A stretch of 64,000 bases of DNA from CALMKX01 sp036274895 (GTDB taxonomy: Bacteria > Acidobacteriota > Thermoanaerobaculia > Multivoradales > SZUA-115), in the NCBI GenBank assembly GCA_036274895.1, contig DASUEU010000009.1, forward strand, positions 52,167 to 116,166. The letters run 5' to 3'. The position numbers were made by a program, and so were the translations under genes. The first letter of the stretch is position 1; each line of letters starts with the position of its first letter. A model generated the notes under the pieces. The model was not told the DNA's origin. It did no database searches and saw nothing but the letters and a program-made list of their open reading frames with translations. Shown piece by piece: positions 51,736 to 63,507 of the stretch.

Positions 51736-52320
51736 TCAGTTGGCGGGTCCTCCGCCCTCGCCGGGGGTCCAGGAGGGCAGGTTCGTGGGATCGACACCCA
51801 GGGACCGCAGCACCCGCTCCCAGGTCTCGTCGTTCTGTTCCTCGCGCAGGAGGGCGAGATCGACCGGCGCCGTCAGCCAGTCGTTACGCAGGATCTCCTC
51901 GAGCAGCTGCCCCTCGCCCCACCCGGCGTAGCCCAGGAAGAGTCGGAAGGTCTCGGGGGGCTCGGCGGCGAGCTCGGCCAGGTCGTGAACGTGCTGGCTG
52001 ATCGCGAGGCCCGGCAGCAGGGCGCTCGCGTTGGTGGGTCCGGTAGCGACCTCGTCGCTGCCGAAGACGATGCTGCCGAGCTGGGGTTGAACCGGACCGC
52101 CGAAGAATGCCACCGTAGCCGGGTCTCCCTGCCAGCCGATCTCCATGCCGCCCAGGATCTCGCCGACTTTGATCTGTGTCGGGCGGTTCAAGATGAAGCC
52201 CAGGCTGCCTTCCTCGTCGTGGTGCACCAGCAGGATCACCGTCTTGTGGAAGAAGGGGTCCAGCACCTGGGGCATCGAGACCAGCACGAGCGGCGCCTGC
52301 AGCCTCTCCTGATCGGCCAT
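51736..52320 (-). CDS. YqgE/AlgH family protein
   Basis: The 194-residue protein matches the UPF0301 family: MPQVLDPFFHKTVILLVHHD, GSLGFILNRPT, VAFFGGPVQPQ and FLGYAGWGEGQLLEEI. The biochemical role is unsettled; AlgH was first linked to alginate gene regulation. TAAGAT lies 6 nt before the ATG with no ribosome binding site. It is divergent from aconitase. Confidence 0.92.
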   Translation of the reverse strand: MADQERLQAPLVLVSMPQVLDPFFHKTVILLVHHDEEGSLGFILNRPTQIKVGEILGGMEIGWQGDPATVAFFGGPVQPQLGSIVFGSDEVATGPTNASALLPGLAISQHVHDLAELAAEPPETFRLFLGYAGWGEGQLLEEILRNDWLTAPVDLALLREEQNDETWERVLRSLGVDPTNLPSWTPGEGGGPAN

Positions 52321-52326
52321 GAACGC

Positions 52327-52332
52327 ATCTTA
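52327..52332 (-). promoter_or_regulatory. -10 element (TAAGAT) for algH
   Basis: TAAGAT on the minus strand ends 6 nt before the ATG at 52320, which would place the transcription start at the start codon. Confidence 0.55.
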
Positions 52333-52380
52333 CCGTCAAAGCCTGGCGTCTCCGCCTCGCCCTGCCGGGCCTGGCTGCGC

Positions 52381-52386
52381 TATCGT
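52381..52386 (+). promoter_or_regulatory. Possible -10 element (TATCGT) for aconitase
   Basis: TATCGT lies 7 nt before the ATG at 52394. The match to TANNNT is fair. No Shine-Dalgarno is present. Confidence 0.4.
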
Positions 52387-52393
52387 TGCCGGC

Positions 52394-55147
<2,754 letters not shown>

Positions 55148-55179
55148 CCGGCCATGCGGTGTGCCTGTTCGGGGGTCTT

Positions 55180-55215
55180 AAAAAGCCCCGTGCCGTGGAG
55201 GGAGACGGCACGGGG
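55180..55215 (-). terminator. Strong hairpin after aconitase (T-run on the minus strand)
   Basis: CCCCGTGCCGT (55186-55196) pairs with ACGGCACGGGG (55205-55215), 11 bp with an 8-nt loop, 38 bp after the aconitase stop. The T-run (5 T) follows the hairpin only when read on the minus strand; on the plus strand it is followed by G/A. It may end both aconitase and antisense transcripts. Confidence 0.6.
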
Positions 55216-55376
55216 GGAGGAGAGGGAGCCGAAGGAGATTGGTCGGAGATCGTTCTCCGAGGGCGGGGTCAGCTCCCACGGTTCCCGCCGTGTTGTGTAG
55301 AACACCACCGCTGAGTTCAAGATTCCCGTTCGGCTATCCAGTTTCGAGGCCCCAAGACGCTCACTCGGAGACCCAC

Positions 55377-56348
55377 ATGCGCATCTTCCTGACCGGCGCC
55401 ACCGGCTATCTGGGTGGTGCCCTCGCCCGCCGCCTGGTGGCGGAAGGACACCAGCTTTCGGCCGTGGTGAGGGATATCGAGCGCGCCGCTCCCCTGGGCG
55501 AGCTGGGAGTCCAGCTCCACCGCGGCGACATCGAGGACCGCTACTCCCTGCGCGAGGGAATGGCCGGCGCGGACTGGGTGGTCCACTCCGCCGCCCTGGT
55601 CGCCATCGACGGTGATGGCGAGGCGATGAGGCGGGCCAACGTCGACGGCTCGGAGAACGTCGCCTCCCTCGCCTACAAGTTGGGCGTGGGCCGATTCCTG
55701 TCGATCTCATCGGTGGTCTACTTCGGCGGCAGCCCGGACGACGGCTCCCTCGCCGACGAGAGCGCGCCGATCCGCTCGCCCTTCCCCAGTCCCTACAGCG
55801 CCACCAAGCACGCCGGCCAGAAGGTCATCGAGGAGTGGGCCCACCGGGGCCTCAAGGTCAACACGGTCTACCCCGGCTTGATCTACGGTCCGCCGGGCAA
55901 GAAGGCTGGGGCCAACTACCTCCTGCGCCGGATCGCCAAGGGCAGGGTGCCGGTCCTGGTGGGAGCGGACCGCAAGGCGAGCTGGGTGCATCTCGACGAC
56001 GTCGTCGAGGCGCTGGTGCGCATCCTCGCCGGGGCGCCGCCCGGCCGGGGCTACCTGCTCGCCGGCGACGTCGTCACCACCGGCGAGCTGGTGGCGCTGC
56101 TCTGCCGCCTGGCGGGCGTCGCGCCGCCGCGACTGCGCCTGTCGTTCGGGCTCGCCCGCTTCGGCCTCGGCCTGGCGGCGCCGTTCTACCGGCTCCGTGG
56201 CCGGCGCCCGCCGGTCGCCCCGGGCGAGCTCGCGTCCCTCGAGCGCCACTGGGCCTTTGACGACTCCCGCGCTCGCCAGGAGCTTGGCTGGCAGCCGCGG
56301 ACCCTGGCGGAGGCCCTGCCGGGGATGGTCGATTTCTTGAAGACCTGA
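55377..56348 (+). CDS. NAD-dependent epimerase/dehydratase-family protein
   Basis: The 323-residue extended SDR has the Rossmann motif TGATGYLG, then VVHSAALVAIDGD, SSVVYFGG and the catalytic YSATKHAG (Y-x3-K). The C-terminal part resembles dihydroflavonol-4-reductase-like and 3-beta-hydroxysteroid-type SDRs (KASWVHLDDVVEALVRIL). ATG 55377 with GGAG 6 nt upstream is used; a start at 55239 has no support. Substrate unknown, possibly a sugar nucleotide or lipid. Confidence 0.88.
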   Translation: MRIFLTGATGYLGGALARRLVAEGHQLSAVVRDIERAAPLGELGVQLHRGDIEDRYSLREGMAGADWVVHSAALVAIDGDGEAMRRANVDGSENVASLAYKLGVGRFLSISSVVYFGGSPDDGSLADESAPIRSPFPSPYSATKHAGQKVIEEWAHRGLKVNTVYPGLIYGPPGKKAGANYLLRRIAKGRVPVLVGADRKASWVHLDDVVEALVRILAGAPPGRGYLLAGDVVTTGELVALLCRLAGVAPPRLRLSFGLARFGLGLAAPFYRLRGRRPPVAPGELASLERHWAFDDSRARQELGWQPRTLAEALPGMVDFLKT

Positions 56349-56358
56349 GGGCAGGCAC

Positions 56359-56364
56359 TAGAAT
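56359..56364 (+). promoter_or_regulatory. -10 element (TAGAAT) for queD
   Basis: TAGAAT lies 7 nt before the ATG at 56372, just after the epimerase stop, with no ribosome binding site. It fits a leaderless queDE transcript. Confidence 0.55.
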
Positions 56365-56371
56365 CAGCGGG

Positions 56372-56755
56372 ATGTTCACGGTCTTCAAAGACTACGAGTT
56401 CGCCGCCGCCCACTTCATCCGCGGCCACACCGGCGGCTGCCAGCATCTCCACGGCCACAACTACCGGGTGCGGGTCCACGTCTCGGCCGAGCGGCTCGAC
56501 GCCCTCGGCATGGTCATCGACTTCGCCGACTTGAAGGCCACCATGGCCGAGGTCCTCGGCCCCTTCGACCACCGCGTGATCAACGACATCCCGCCCTTCG
56601 ACGTGCGCAACACCACGGCCGAACTGCTGGCCGAGTTCGTCTTCGACGAGATGGCCCGCCGCCTGGACGACGAGCGCTTACGGGTCTCGCGGGTCGAGGT
56701 CTGGGAGAACGCTCGCTCGAGCGCCATCTACGAGCGCCGGGGGGATGGCCGTTGA
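56372..56755 (+). CDS. queD: 6-carboxytetrahydropterin synthase
   Basis: The 127-residue protein has the zinc histidines in FAAAHFIRG and HLHGHNY, the catalytic Cys just before the latter (GGCQHLHGHN), and the PFDHRVIND helix with VEVWENARSSAIYE. It makes 6-carboxytetrahydropterin in the queuosine/preQ0 pathway. Its stop overlaps the queE start by 4 bp (TTGA). Confidence 0.93.
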   Translation: MFTVFKDYEFAAAHFIRGHTGGCQHLHGHNYRVRVHVSAERLDALGMVIDFADLKATMAEVLGPFDHRVINDIPPFDVRNTTAELLAEFVFDEMARRLDDERLRVSRVEVWENARSSAIYERRGDGR

Positions 56756-57450
56756 GCGCTGTTGCCGCACTGCGTCAGACGGTTGCAGCGGCCGACCTGC
56801 CCCGCGGCCGGCGGGTGAAGGTGAACGAGATCTTCTACTCGCTCCAGGGCGAGTCCACCTTCGCCGGTCGTCCCTGCGTCCTCATTCGCTTGACCGGCTG
56901 CCAGATGCGTTGCTCGTGGTGCGACTCCGAGCACAGCTTCTACGAGGGCCAGTGGCTGAGCTTCGAGGACGTGCTCTCGGAGGTCGCTCGCTTCGGCTGC
57001 CCCTTAGTCGAGCTCACCGGGGGCGAGCCGCTGCTCCAGCCCGGTGCCCGTCCCCTGCTCACCGCGCTGGCCGACGCCGGTTACGAGGTGCTGCTCGAGA
57101 CCGGCGGCGGCCTCGACATCTCGGACGTCGATCCGCGGGTGCGGCGGATCGTCGACGTCAAGTGCCCGGGCAGCGGCGAGGTCGGCGGCAACCGCTGGGA
57201 CAACCTCGACCACCTCACCCCGCGCGACGAGCTCAAGCTGGTCCTCCTCGACGAGGCGGACTACCGCTTCGCGCGCGACCTGGTGCGGCAGCACCGGCTC
57301 CACGAGCGCTGCCCGGTGCATCTTTCGCCGGTTACTGGCCGCCTCGACCCGGCCCAGCTCGCGGCCTGGATCCTCGCCGACCGCCTGCCGGTCCGGCTCC
57401 AGCTCCAGCTCCACAAGCAGCTGTGGGGTGCCGAGACCCGCGGGGTGTGA
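56752..57450 (+). CDS. queE: 7-carboxy-7-deazaguanine synthase
   Basis: The 232-residue radical SAM enzyme has EIFYSLQGESTFAGRPCVLI, the cluster cysteines in CQMRCSWC (C-x3-C-x2-C), and the SAM motif ELTGGEPLLQ. It makes the ring-contracted CDG from the QueD product. The TTG at 56752 overlaps the queD stop; a later GTG (at VKVNEIFYS) would give a shorter protein and is possible. QueC and QueF are not in the window. Confidence 0.93.
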   Translation: MSAVAALRQTVAAADLPRGRRVKVNEIFYSLQGESTFAGRPCVLIRLTGCQMRCSWCDSEHSFYEGQWLSFEDVLSEVARFGCPLVELTGGEPLLQPGARPLLTALADAGYEVLLETGGGLDISDVDPRVRRIVDVKCPGSGEVGGNRWDNLDHLTPRDELKLVLLDEADYRFARDLVRQHRLHERCPVHLSPVTGRLDPAQLAAWILADRLPVRLQLQLHKQLWGAETRGV

Positions 57451-57492
57451 GTTTCCCCCGTGACCATCCTGCCGCTCTGCGGCGTTCGAGGA

Positions 57493-57498
57493 TAAGAT
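57493..57498 (+). promoter_or_regulatory. Possible -10 element (TAAGAT) for citrate synthase
   Basis: TAAGAT lies 30 nt before the ATG at 57529, leaving a leader of about 24 nt with G-rich sequence (GGGGGA) before the start. The -35 is not clear. Confidence 0.45.
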
Positions 57499-57528
57499 CG
57501 GCCGGTAACGCAACGGGGGAATCGAGGG

Positions 57529-58803
<1,275 letters not shown>

Positions 58804-58807
58804 GGCT

Positions 58808-59164
58808 TCAGCCCCGCCGCCCCCGCCGTAGCCGGCGCAGCAGGCGGAAGCGCATGCCTTCGAGGCGGTGCCAGATCTTGGGCCAGCGCTCGAAGAGGCC
58901 GTGGAGCTTGCGGTAGACGAACTCGGAGCCGAGGGAGAGCAGGGCGGCGCCCAGGAGCAGGGTGAGGACTCCCTGGATGCCGGGCAGGATCAAGCCAGCG
59001 ATTCCCACCAGCACCAACGTCCAGCCAGCCAGGAAGAGTGCGACCCGGAAGCGCAGGGGCAGGGGAAAGAAGCGGCGGCGCCGGCCCAGGAGCTTGCGCG
59101 CCGCTTGCCGTACCCTTCCCGGTGGCTTGGCCCCGGAATCTCCTCCGAACAAGGCGGCACTCAT
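58808..59164 (-). CDS. Small PGPGW-like transmembrane protein
   Basis: The 118-residue protein has a basic N terminus, two adjacent membrane helices (VALFLAGWTLVLVGIAGLIL, VLTLLLGAALLSLGSEFVY) joined by PGIQG, and an Arg-rich tail. This resembles the PGPGW/DUF454 group. TAGAAC lies 10 nt before ATG 59164. Function unknown. Confidence 0.65.
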   Translation of the reverse strand: MSAALFGGDSGAKPPGRVRQAARKLLGRRRRFFPLPLRFRVALFLAGWTLVLVGIAGLILPGIQGVLTLLLGAALLSLGSEFVYRKLHGLFERWPKIWHRLEGMRFRLLRRLRRGRRG

Positions 59165-59226
59165 CGCGGCAGCTGTTCTACCACAGGCCGGTGGCCTCAT
59201 CGGTACGCCGCTATGTCAGGAGATCG

Positions 59227-60234
59227 TCACTTTTGAAGGAAGCCGCCGCGCCGTAGCGTGGACCAGAAGTACTCCACCAGCAGGGGCTCACCCTCCCCAC
59301 TTCCCAGCACCCACAGCACGTGCGGCCGGGGCTTGAGGCTGCCCAGCCGCCGCTGGCCGTCCCGGCTGCCGGTGGCGTAGAGGGTCGCCGCGAGGCCCTG
59401 GGCGTCGACGGCCAGCTCGGAGACCGCCAGCACGGCGAGCACACCCGTGCCCGGCTGGCCTTTGCGCTGGTCGAGGTAGGGAGGAAGGACCTGGTTGCCG
59501 GCGGTGAAGCCCGGATCGGCGGAGGTCGCGGCGGCGTAGGCACCGGAGCCGAGGCGGATCGGCTCGAGCGGCGCGGGCAGGCCGGCCACCGCCGGTGGCT
59601 CGACCAGCCAGCCGGCGTTGTCGGGGCCACGGCCGAAGCCGCGCGCCACCCCGGCGATGCGCACGAAGCCGCTCGGTGCCCCCGAGCGACGCAGGGCCTC
59701 GATGGCGGCGTCAACCGCGAAGCCACGGGCGAAGGGGGAGAGGTCGAGGCGACTGCCTTCGGCGAGGTTCACGGTGCGCTGCTGGTCATCGAGACGGAGC
59801 CGGTCGCAGCCTGCGGAGAGGGTAGCCGCTGCCACTTCCTCAGGCCCAGGCACGGTCGGCCGGGGCTCCCAGCGACCCCAGACGCGAGCGAGCTCGAAAC
59901 CGAGGGGCCCGGTGATGCCACCGGTCCAGTCGCAGAAGTCCCGCGCCCGCGAGAGCAGGGTGAAGAGGCTCTCCCCCACGGGTTGGGGACCCACTCCCGA
60001 AGCCTTGTTCAGCGCTCCGAGGGTACCCTCCGCCGTGCTCGACGGGTCGGTGACGCGGGCGATCTCTCGCAACTCCGCCTCGGCGGCGTCAAGGGCCGCG
60101 GCCGCCTGTTCCGAGCTCAGGCCCGCCACGCTTGCGACGGCGTCGGCGTCGAAGACCCTGAGGTTGCGGCTGGCGACCTCGGCGGGTCCGCCGGCCAGGG
60201 CGAGAGTGAGCGTGAGGAGAAGAATGGTCATCAT
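59227..60234 (-). CDS. ApbE-like FAD:protein FMN transferase, divergent
   Basis: The 335-residue protein has a signal peptide (ILLLTLTLALAGGPA) and ApbE-like blocks: LDLSPFARGFAVDAAIEALR (in place of the usual D-x-G-G-x-x-K-G-Y-A-V-D), PYLDQRKGQPGTGVLAVLAV and ELAVDAQGLAATLYATG. The Lys of the K-G-Y motif is Arg here. ApbE attaches FMN to threonines of exported redox proteins. It lies directly after dapF. Divergence means flavinylation activity is not certain. Confidence 0.75.
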   Translation of the reverse strand: MMTILLLTLTLALAGGPAEVASRNLRVFDADAVASVAGLSSEQAAAALDAAEAELREIARVTDPSSTAEGTLGALNKASGVGPQPVGESLFTLLSRARDFCDWTGGITGPLGFELARVWGRWEPRPTVPGPEEVAAATLSAGCDRLRLDDQQRTVNLAEGSRLDLSPFARGFAVDAAIEALRRSGAPSGFVRIAGVARGFGRGPDNAGWLVEPPAVAGLPAPLEPIRLGSGAYAAATSADPGFTAGNQVLPPYLDQRKGQPGTGVLAVLAVSELAVDAQGLAATLYATGSRDGQRRLGSLKPRPHVLWVLGSGEGEPLLVEYFWSTLRRGGFLQK

Positions 60235-61083
60235 TCACCAGGCGGGCCGCACGGGCAGGGCGCCGGCCTCCTCGGTCAGTCGAGCGTGAGCCAGGATCCG
60301 CGCCTCGCCGGCCAGGAGCCAACGCTCGGGCAGGGGGTTGGCTTCTCCCTGTCCATCGACCGTCAGCTCGAAGCCGCCGAGGGTGCGGGCGGTCACGGGC
60401 AGCTCCAGCTGGCGGATGGTCAGCCCCGTGGCCACTGCGGCCAGCACTCCCGTGCCACAGGCGAGAGTCTCCCCCTCCACGCCCCGCTCGAAGGTCCGGA
60501 CCTCGATGTTGTGGGAGTCCACGACGTGCAGGAAGTCGACGTTGGCGCCGGCCGGCCCGAAGACCGGGTGGCGACGCAACGGCGGCGCGAGCTGCTCGAC
60601 CGCGAGCCCGACCACCGAGTCCACGGCGAGGACGAAGTGGGGCACCCCGACGAGCGCGAAGAAGCCTTCCCACAGCCGGCCTTCGACCTCGAAGGTCGCT
60701 TCGCGCAGGGCGCTGGCGAAGCCGCGGGTGGTCAGGCGCGGGATCTCCACGGCGACCGTCGTCGGCCCGGTCGGCCGGCAGAGGAGATCACCGGCAGCGG
60801 TGGTGATGACCACTTCCTCCGCGGCCCAGCCGAGGTGGAAGGCCAGCCGGGCGGCACAGCGGGTGCCGTTGAGGCAGAGGTCGGCGGGCCTGCCGTCGCT
60901 GTTCCAGTAGTCCATCCGCACCGACGCCTCGCCCCGCTCCAAGGTGAAGACGCCGTCGGCCCCCAGGGAGAGGCCGCGGGTGCACCAGGCACGAATCAGC
61001 CCTTCGTCGTCCGCGTCCAGCACCTGCCCGGGGAAGGCCAGGAAGTCGTTGCCAGCTCCAGAGACGTGGAAGAGCTCGCGCAC
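60235..61083 (-). CDS. dapF: Diaminopimelate epimerase
   Basis: The 282-residue protein carries both catalytic Cys: LNGTRCAARLA and LACGTGVLAA, with VSGAGNDFLAFPG at the N terminus and GEASVRMDYWNSDG. It converts LL-DAP to meso-DAP for lysine and peptidoglycan. Start is GTG at 61083. ApbE-like gene follows without a gap. Confidence 0.93.
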   Translation of the reverse strand: MRELFHVSGAGNDFLAFPGQVLDADDEGLIRAWCTRGLSLGADGVFTLERGEASVRMDYWNSDGRPADLCLNGTRCAARLAFHLGWAAEEVVITTAAGDLLCRPTGPTTVAVEIPRLTTRGFASALREATFEVEGRLWEGFFALVGVPHFVLAVDSVVGLAVEQLAPPLRRHPVFGPAGANVDFLHVVDSHNIEVRTFERGVEGETLACGTGVLAAVATGLTIRQLELPVTARTLGGFELTVDGQGEANPLPERWLLAGEARILAHARLTEEAGALPVRPAW

Positions 61084-61094
61084 GGTTGCGTCCG

Positions 61095-62162
61095 TCAGGG
61101 GACCGTCACCTCACCGGACGAGGTGCTCTCGTTGCCGCTCGCGTCGAGGGCCGTCACCCGGAAGGTGAAAGAGCGGCCCTTGCCCAGATCCTCGATCTGG
61201 AACGAGGTCTCGGTGGTCGGCGCGGCGGTGAGGCGGTCCTCCGCACCCCCGGGTACGACCCGGCGGTAGACGTGGTAGCCGGCCAGGTCGGCCGCGGCGA
61301 CGGGCTCCCAGACCAGGCGCGCTCGGTCTCCCTCGGAGAGGGCGACCAGACCGACGGGCGGCGGTGGCGGGAACTGGTCACGGTAGAAAGCCTCGACCGT
61401 GCGCACCAGCGCGCTCTCGACCAGCGGGCTCTCCGCCGCAAGGCCGGTGACGGCGTAGACGTAACGCTCGCCCAGGCGCGCGCTCTGGTCGACCCAGGTG
61501 GTGGCACCGGCCTCGACGCTGGCGATCGGCAGGCCGAAGGACCGCTCCGCGGCGCCCCGGCGGTAGACCGCCACCGGCCCCGAGGTGGCGGTGGTCCAGG
61601 TGAGCAGCACGCCGGTCGGGGTGCCCTCGGCTTTGAGCCCGGTGGGCACGCCCGGCGTGCTCGGGTGGGGCGGCAGGGTGACCAGGTTGGAGAGCTCGGA
61701 GACGTCGCCGCCCTTGGCCACGAAGCGCACGCCGTACGAGGCATGCTGCGAGCGAACGCCGGCCGGGTCGGCCACCGAGAGCACCATCTCGAGATGGGGG
61801 CCTTGGGCGGCGGTGGTCAGCTCGGGGCCGCCGATCTCGGCGATCTTGCGGGCGCCGAGAACGAACTGGCGGGCGTCGATCGGGGCCGGGGCACCCGCCG
61901 CCGTCGCCGGCCGCAGCAGCTGGAGCACCTCGACCGCCTGGAGGCCGGGCAGGGCCTGGCCGGCGGTGGTCAGCTGCGGGTAGGAGACCCGCACCACCAA
62001 CTGGTCGCCCCGCTGCCTCACGGCGAGGTCCGAGGCTGCCACCGGCGTGTAGCGCAGGGGTGGCAGGGGCTCGCCCTTCTTGCCGCAGGCGAGCGCGGCG
62101 AGCAGGACGAAGCAGGCGAGCAGGGCGGCGCGTGGGCGGAGCGAAGAGTCTTTAGAGGACAT
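61095..62162 (-). CDS. Lipoprotein with fibronectin type III domains
   Basis: The 355-residue protein has a lipobox (LLACFVLLAALAC, then GKKGEPLPPLRY) and at least two Fn3-type repeats (PTGLKAEGTPTGVLLTWTTA; PPVGLVALSEGDRARLVWEP with AGYHVYRRV and FRVTALDASGNES). It is probably anchored in the outer membrane. ATG 62162 overlaps the hslU stop by 11 bp, so it is co-transcribed with hslVU. It could bind carbohydrate or protein; no enzyme domain is seen. Confidence 0.85.
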   Translation of the reverse strand: MSSKDSSLRPRAALLACFVLLAALACGKKGEPLPPLRYTPVAASDLAVRQRGDQLVVRVSYPQLTTAGQALPGLQAVEVLQLLRPATAAGAPAPIDARQFVLGARKIAEIGGPELTTAAQGPHLEMVLSVADPAGVRSQHASYGVRFVAKGGDVSELSNLVTLPPHPSTPGVPTGLKAEGTPTGVLLTWTTATSGPVAVYRRGAAERSFGLPIASVEAGATTWVDQSARLGERYVYAVTGLAAESPLVESALVRTVEAFYRDQFPPPPPVGLVALSEGDRARLVWEPVAAADLAGYHVYRRVVPGGAEDRLTAAPTTETSFQIEDLGKGRSFTFRVTALDASGNESTSSGEVTVP

Positions 62163-63507
62163 AGCGCGACAGATCCTGGTCCTTGACCAGCTCGGCGAGG
62201 GTACGGCGCACGAAGGCCGCGTCCACTTCGACCTTGACACCGGTCATGTCGGGTGCTTCGAAGGATACCTCGTCGAGCAGCCGTTCGATCAAAGTGGCCA
62301 GGCGCCGGGCACCGATGTTCTCGGTGTTGGAGTTGACCTCCACCGCCAGGCGGGCGATCTCGGCGATCGCCTCGGGCTCGAAATGGACCTCGACCCCTTC
62401 GGTCGAGAGCAGGGCGGCGTACTGCTTGGTCAGGGCCGTTTTCGGTTCGGTCAGGATGCGGACGAAGTCCTCCTCGGTCAGCGCGTCGAGCTCGACCCGG
62501 ATGGGAAAGCGCCCTTGCAGCTCGGGGATCAGGTCCGAGGGCTTCGAGACGTGGAAGGCACCGGCGGCGATGAACAGCACGTGGTCGGTCTTGACCAGAC
62601 CGTACTTGGTGTTGACCGTGGTGCCTTCGACGATCGGCAGCAGGTCGCGCTGCACCCCCTCCCGGGAAACGTCGGGGCCGCGGCTCCCCTCCCGGCCGGC
62701 GATCTTGTCGATCTCGTCCAAGAAGACCATCCCCGCCTGCTCGACGCGGTGGCGGGCCTCCCGGGCCACTTGCTGGCGGTCGATCAGCTTCTCCGCCTCC
62801 TGTTGCCAGAGGATCTCCCGGGCATCGCCCACGGTGACGGTCTGCTTCTTGCGCCGCCCGAAGAGCCCCGGCATCATGTCGCGCAGGTTGACGCCGACCT
62901 CTTCGACTCCCTGGGGGGTGTACATCTCGAGGCTGGGGAACTGGTTCTCCTCCACCTCGATCTCGACCATCCGCTTCTCGAGGCTGCCGTCGCGCAGCTT
63001 CTTGCGGAACTTCTCGCGGGTCTCGGCAATGCTCGGGTCCTCCGCCTCGTCGAAGCCACGCAGGGCGGGGGAGGGCACCAGCAGCTGCAGCAGGCGTTCC
63101 TCGGCTCGGGTGGAGGCGGCCTCGCGTACCGCCTCGCGCCGCTCCTCGCGCAGCATGCCGAAGGCGATGTCGACGAGGTCGCGAATGATCGACTCGACGT
63201 CGCGGCCGACGTAGCCGACCTCGGTGAACTTGGTCGCCTCGACCTTGATGAACGGCGCGTTGGCCAGCTTGGCCAGGCGGCGGGCGATCTCGGTCTTGCC
63301 GACGCCGGTCGGGCCGATCATCAGGATGTTCTTCGGCGTCACCTCGGCGCGCAGTTCGACCGGCAGCTGCATGCGCCGCCAGCGGTTGCGCAGGGCGATG
63401 GCGACGGCGCGCTTGGCGTCTTCCTGGCCGACGATGTGGCGGTTGAGTTCGTGGACGATCTCGCGGGGCGTCATGGACATGGATGGGGCTCCGGAAGACG
63501 CGCTCAT
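62152..63507 (-). CDS. hslU: HslU ATPase subunit of the HslVU protease (mosaic-looking)
   Basis: The 451-residue AAA+ unfoldase has Walker A GPTGVGKTE, the pore motif KFTEVGYVGRD (G-Y-V-G), Walker B AGMVFLDEIDKIA and sensor NTENIGARR. It ends with SRYVL, the HslV-docking tail. The first ~100 residues (from SMTPREIVHELNRHIVGQED) look nearly identical to Pseudomonas-type HslU. The I-domain and C-terminal half do not. Start ATG 63507 overlaps the hslV stop; an alternative ATG at 63480 has GGAG 8 nt upstream and matches the usual HslU start (MSMTPRE). Confidence 0.93.
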   Translation of the reverse strand: MSASSGAPSMSMTPREIVHELNRHIVGQEDAKRAVAIALRNRWRRMQLPVELRAEVTPKNILMIGPTGVGKTEIARRLAKLANAPFIKVEATKFTEVGYVGRDVESIIRDLVDIAFGMLREERREAVREAASTRAEERLLQLLVPSPALRGFDEAEDPSIAETREKFRKKLRDGSLEKRMVEIEVEENQFPSLEMYTPQGVEEVGVNLRDMMPGLFGRRKKQTVTVGDAREILWQQEAEKLIDRQQVAREARHRVEQAGMVFLDEIDKIAGREGSRGPDVSREGVQRDLLPIVEGTTVNTKYGLVKTDHVLFIAAGAFHVSKPSDLIPELQGRFPIRVELDALTEEDFVRILTEPKTALTKQYAALLSTEGVEVHFEPEAIAEIARLAVEVNSNTENIGARRLATLIERLLDEVSFEAPDMTGVKVEVDAAFVRRTLAELVKDQDLSRYVL

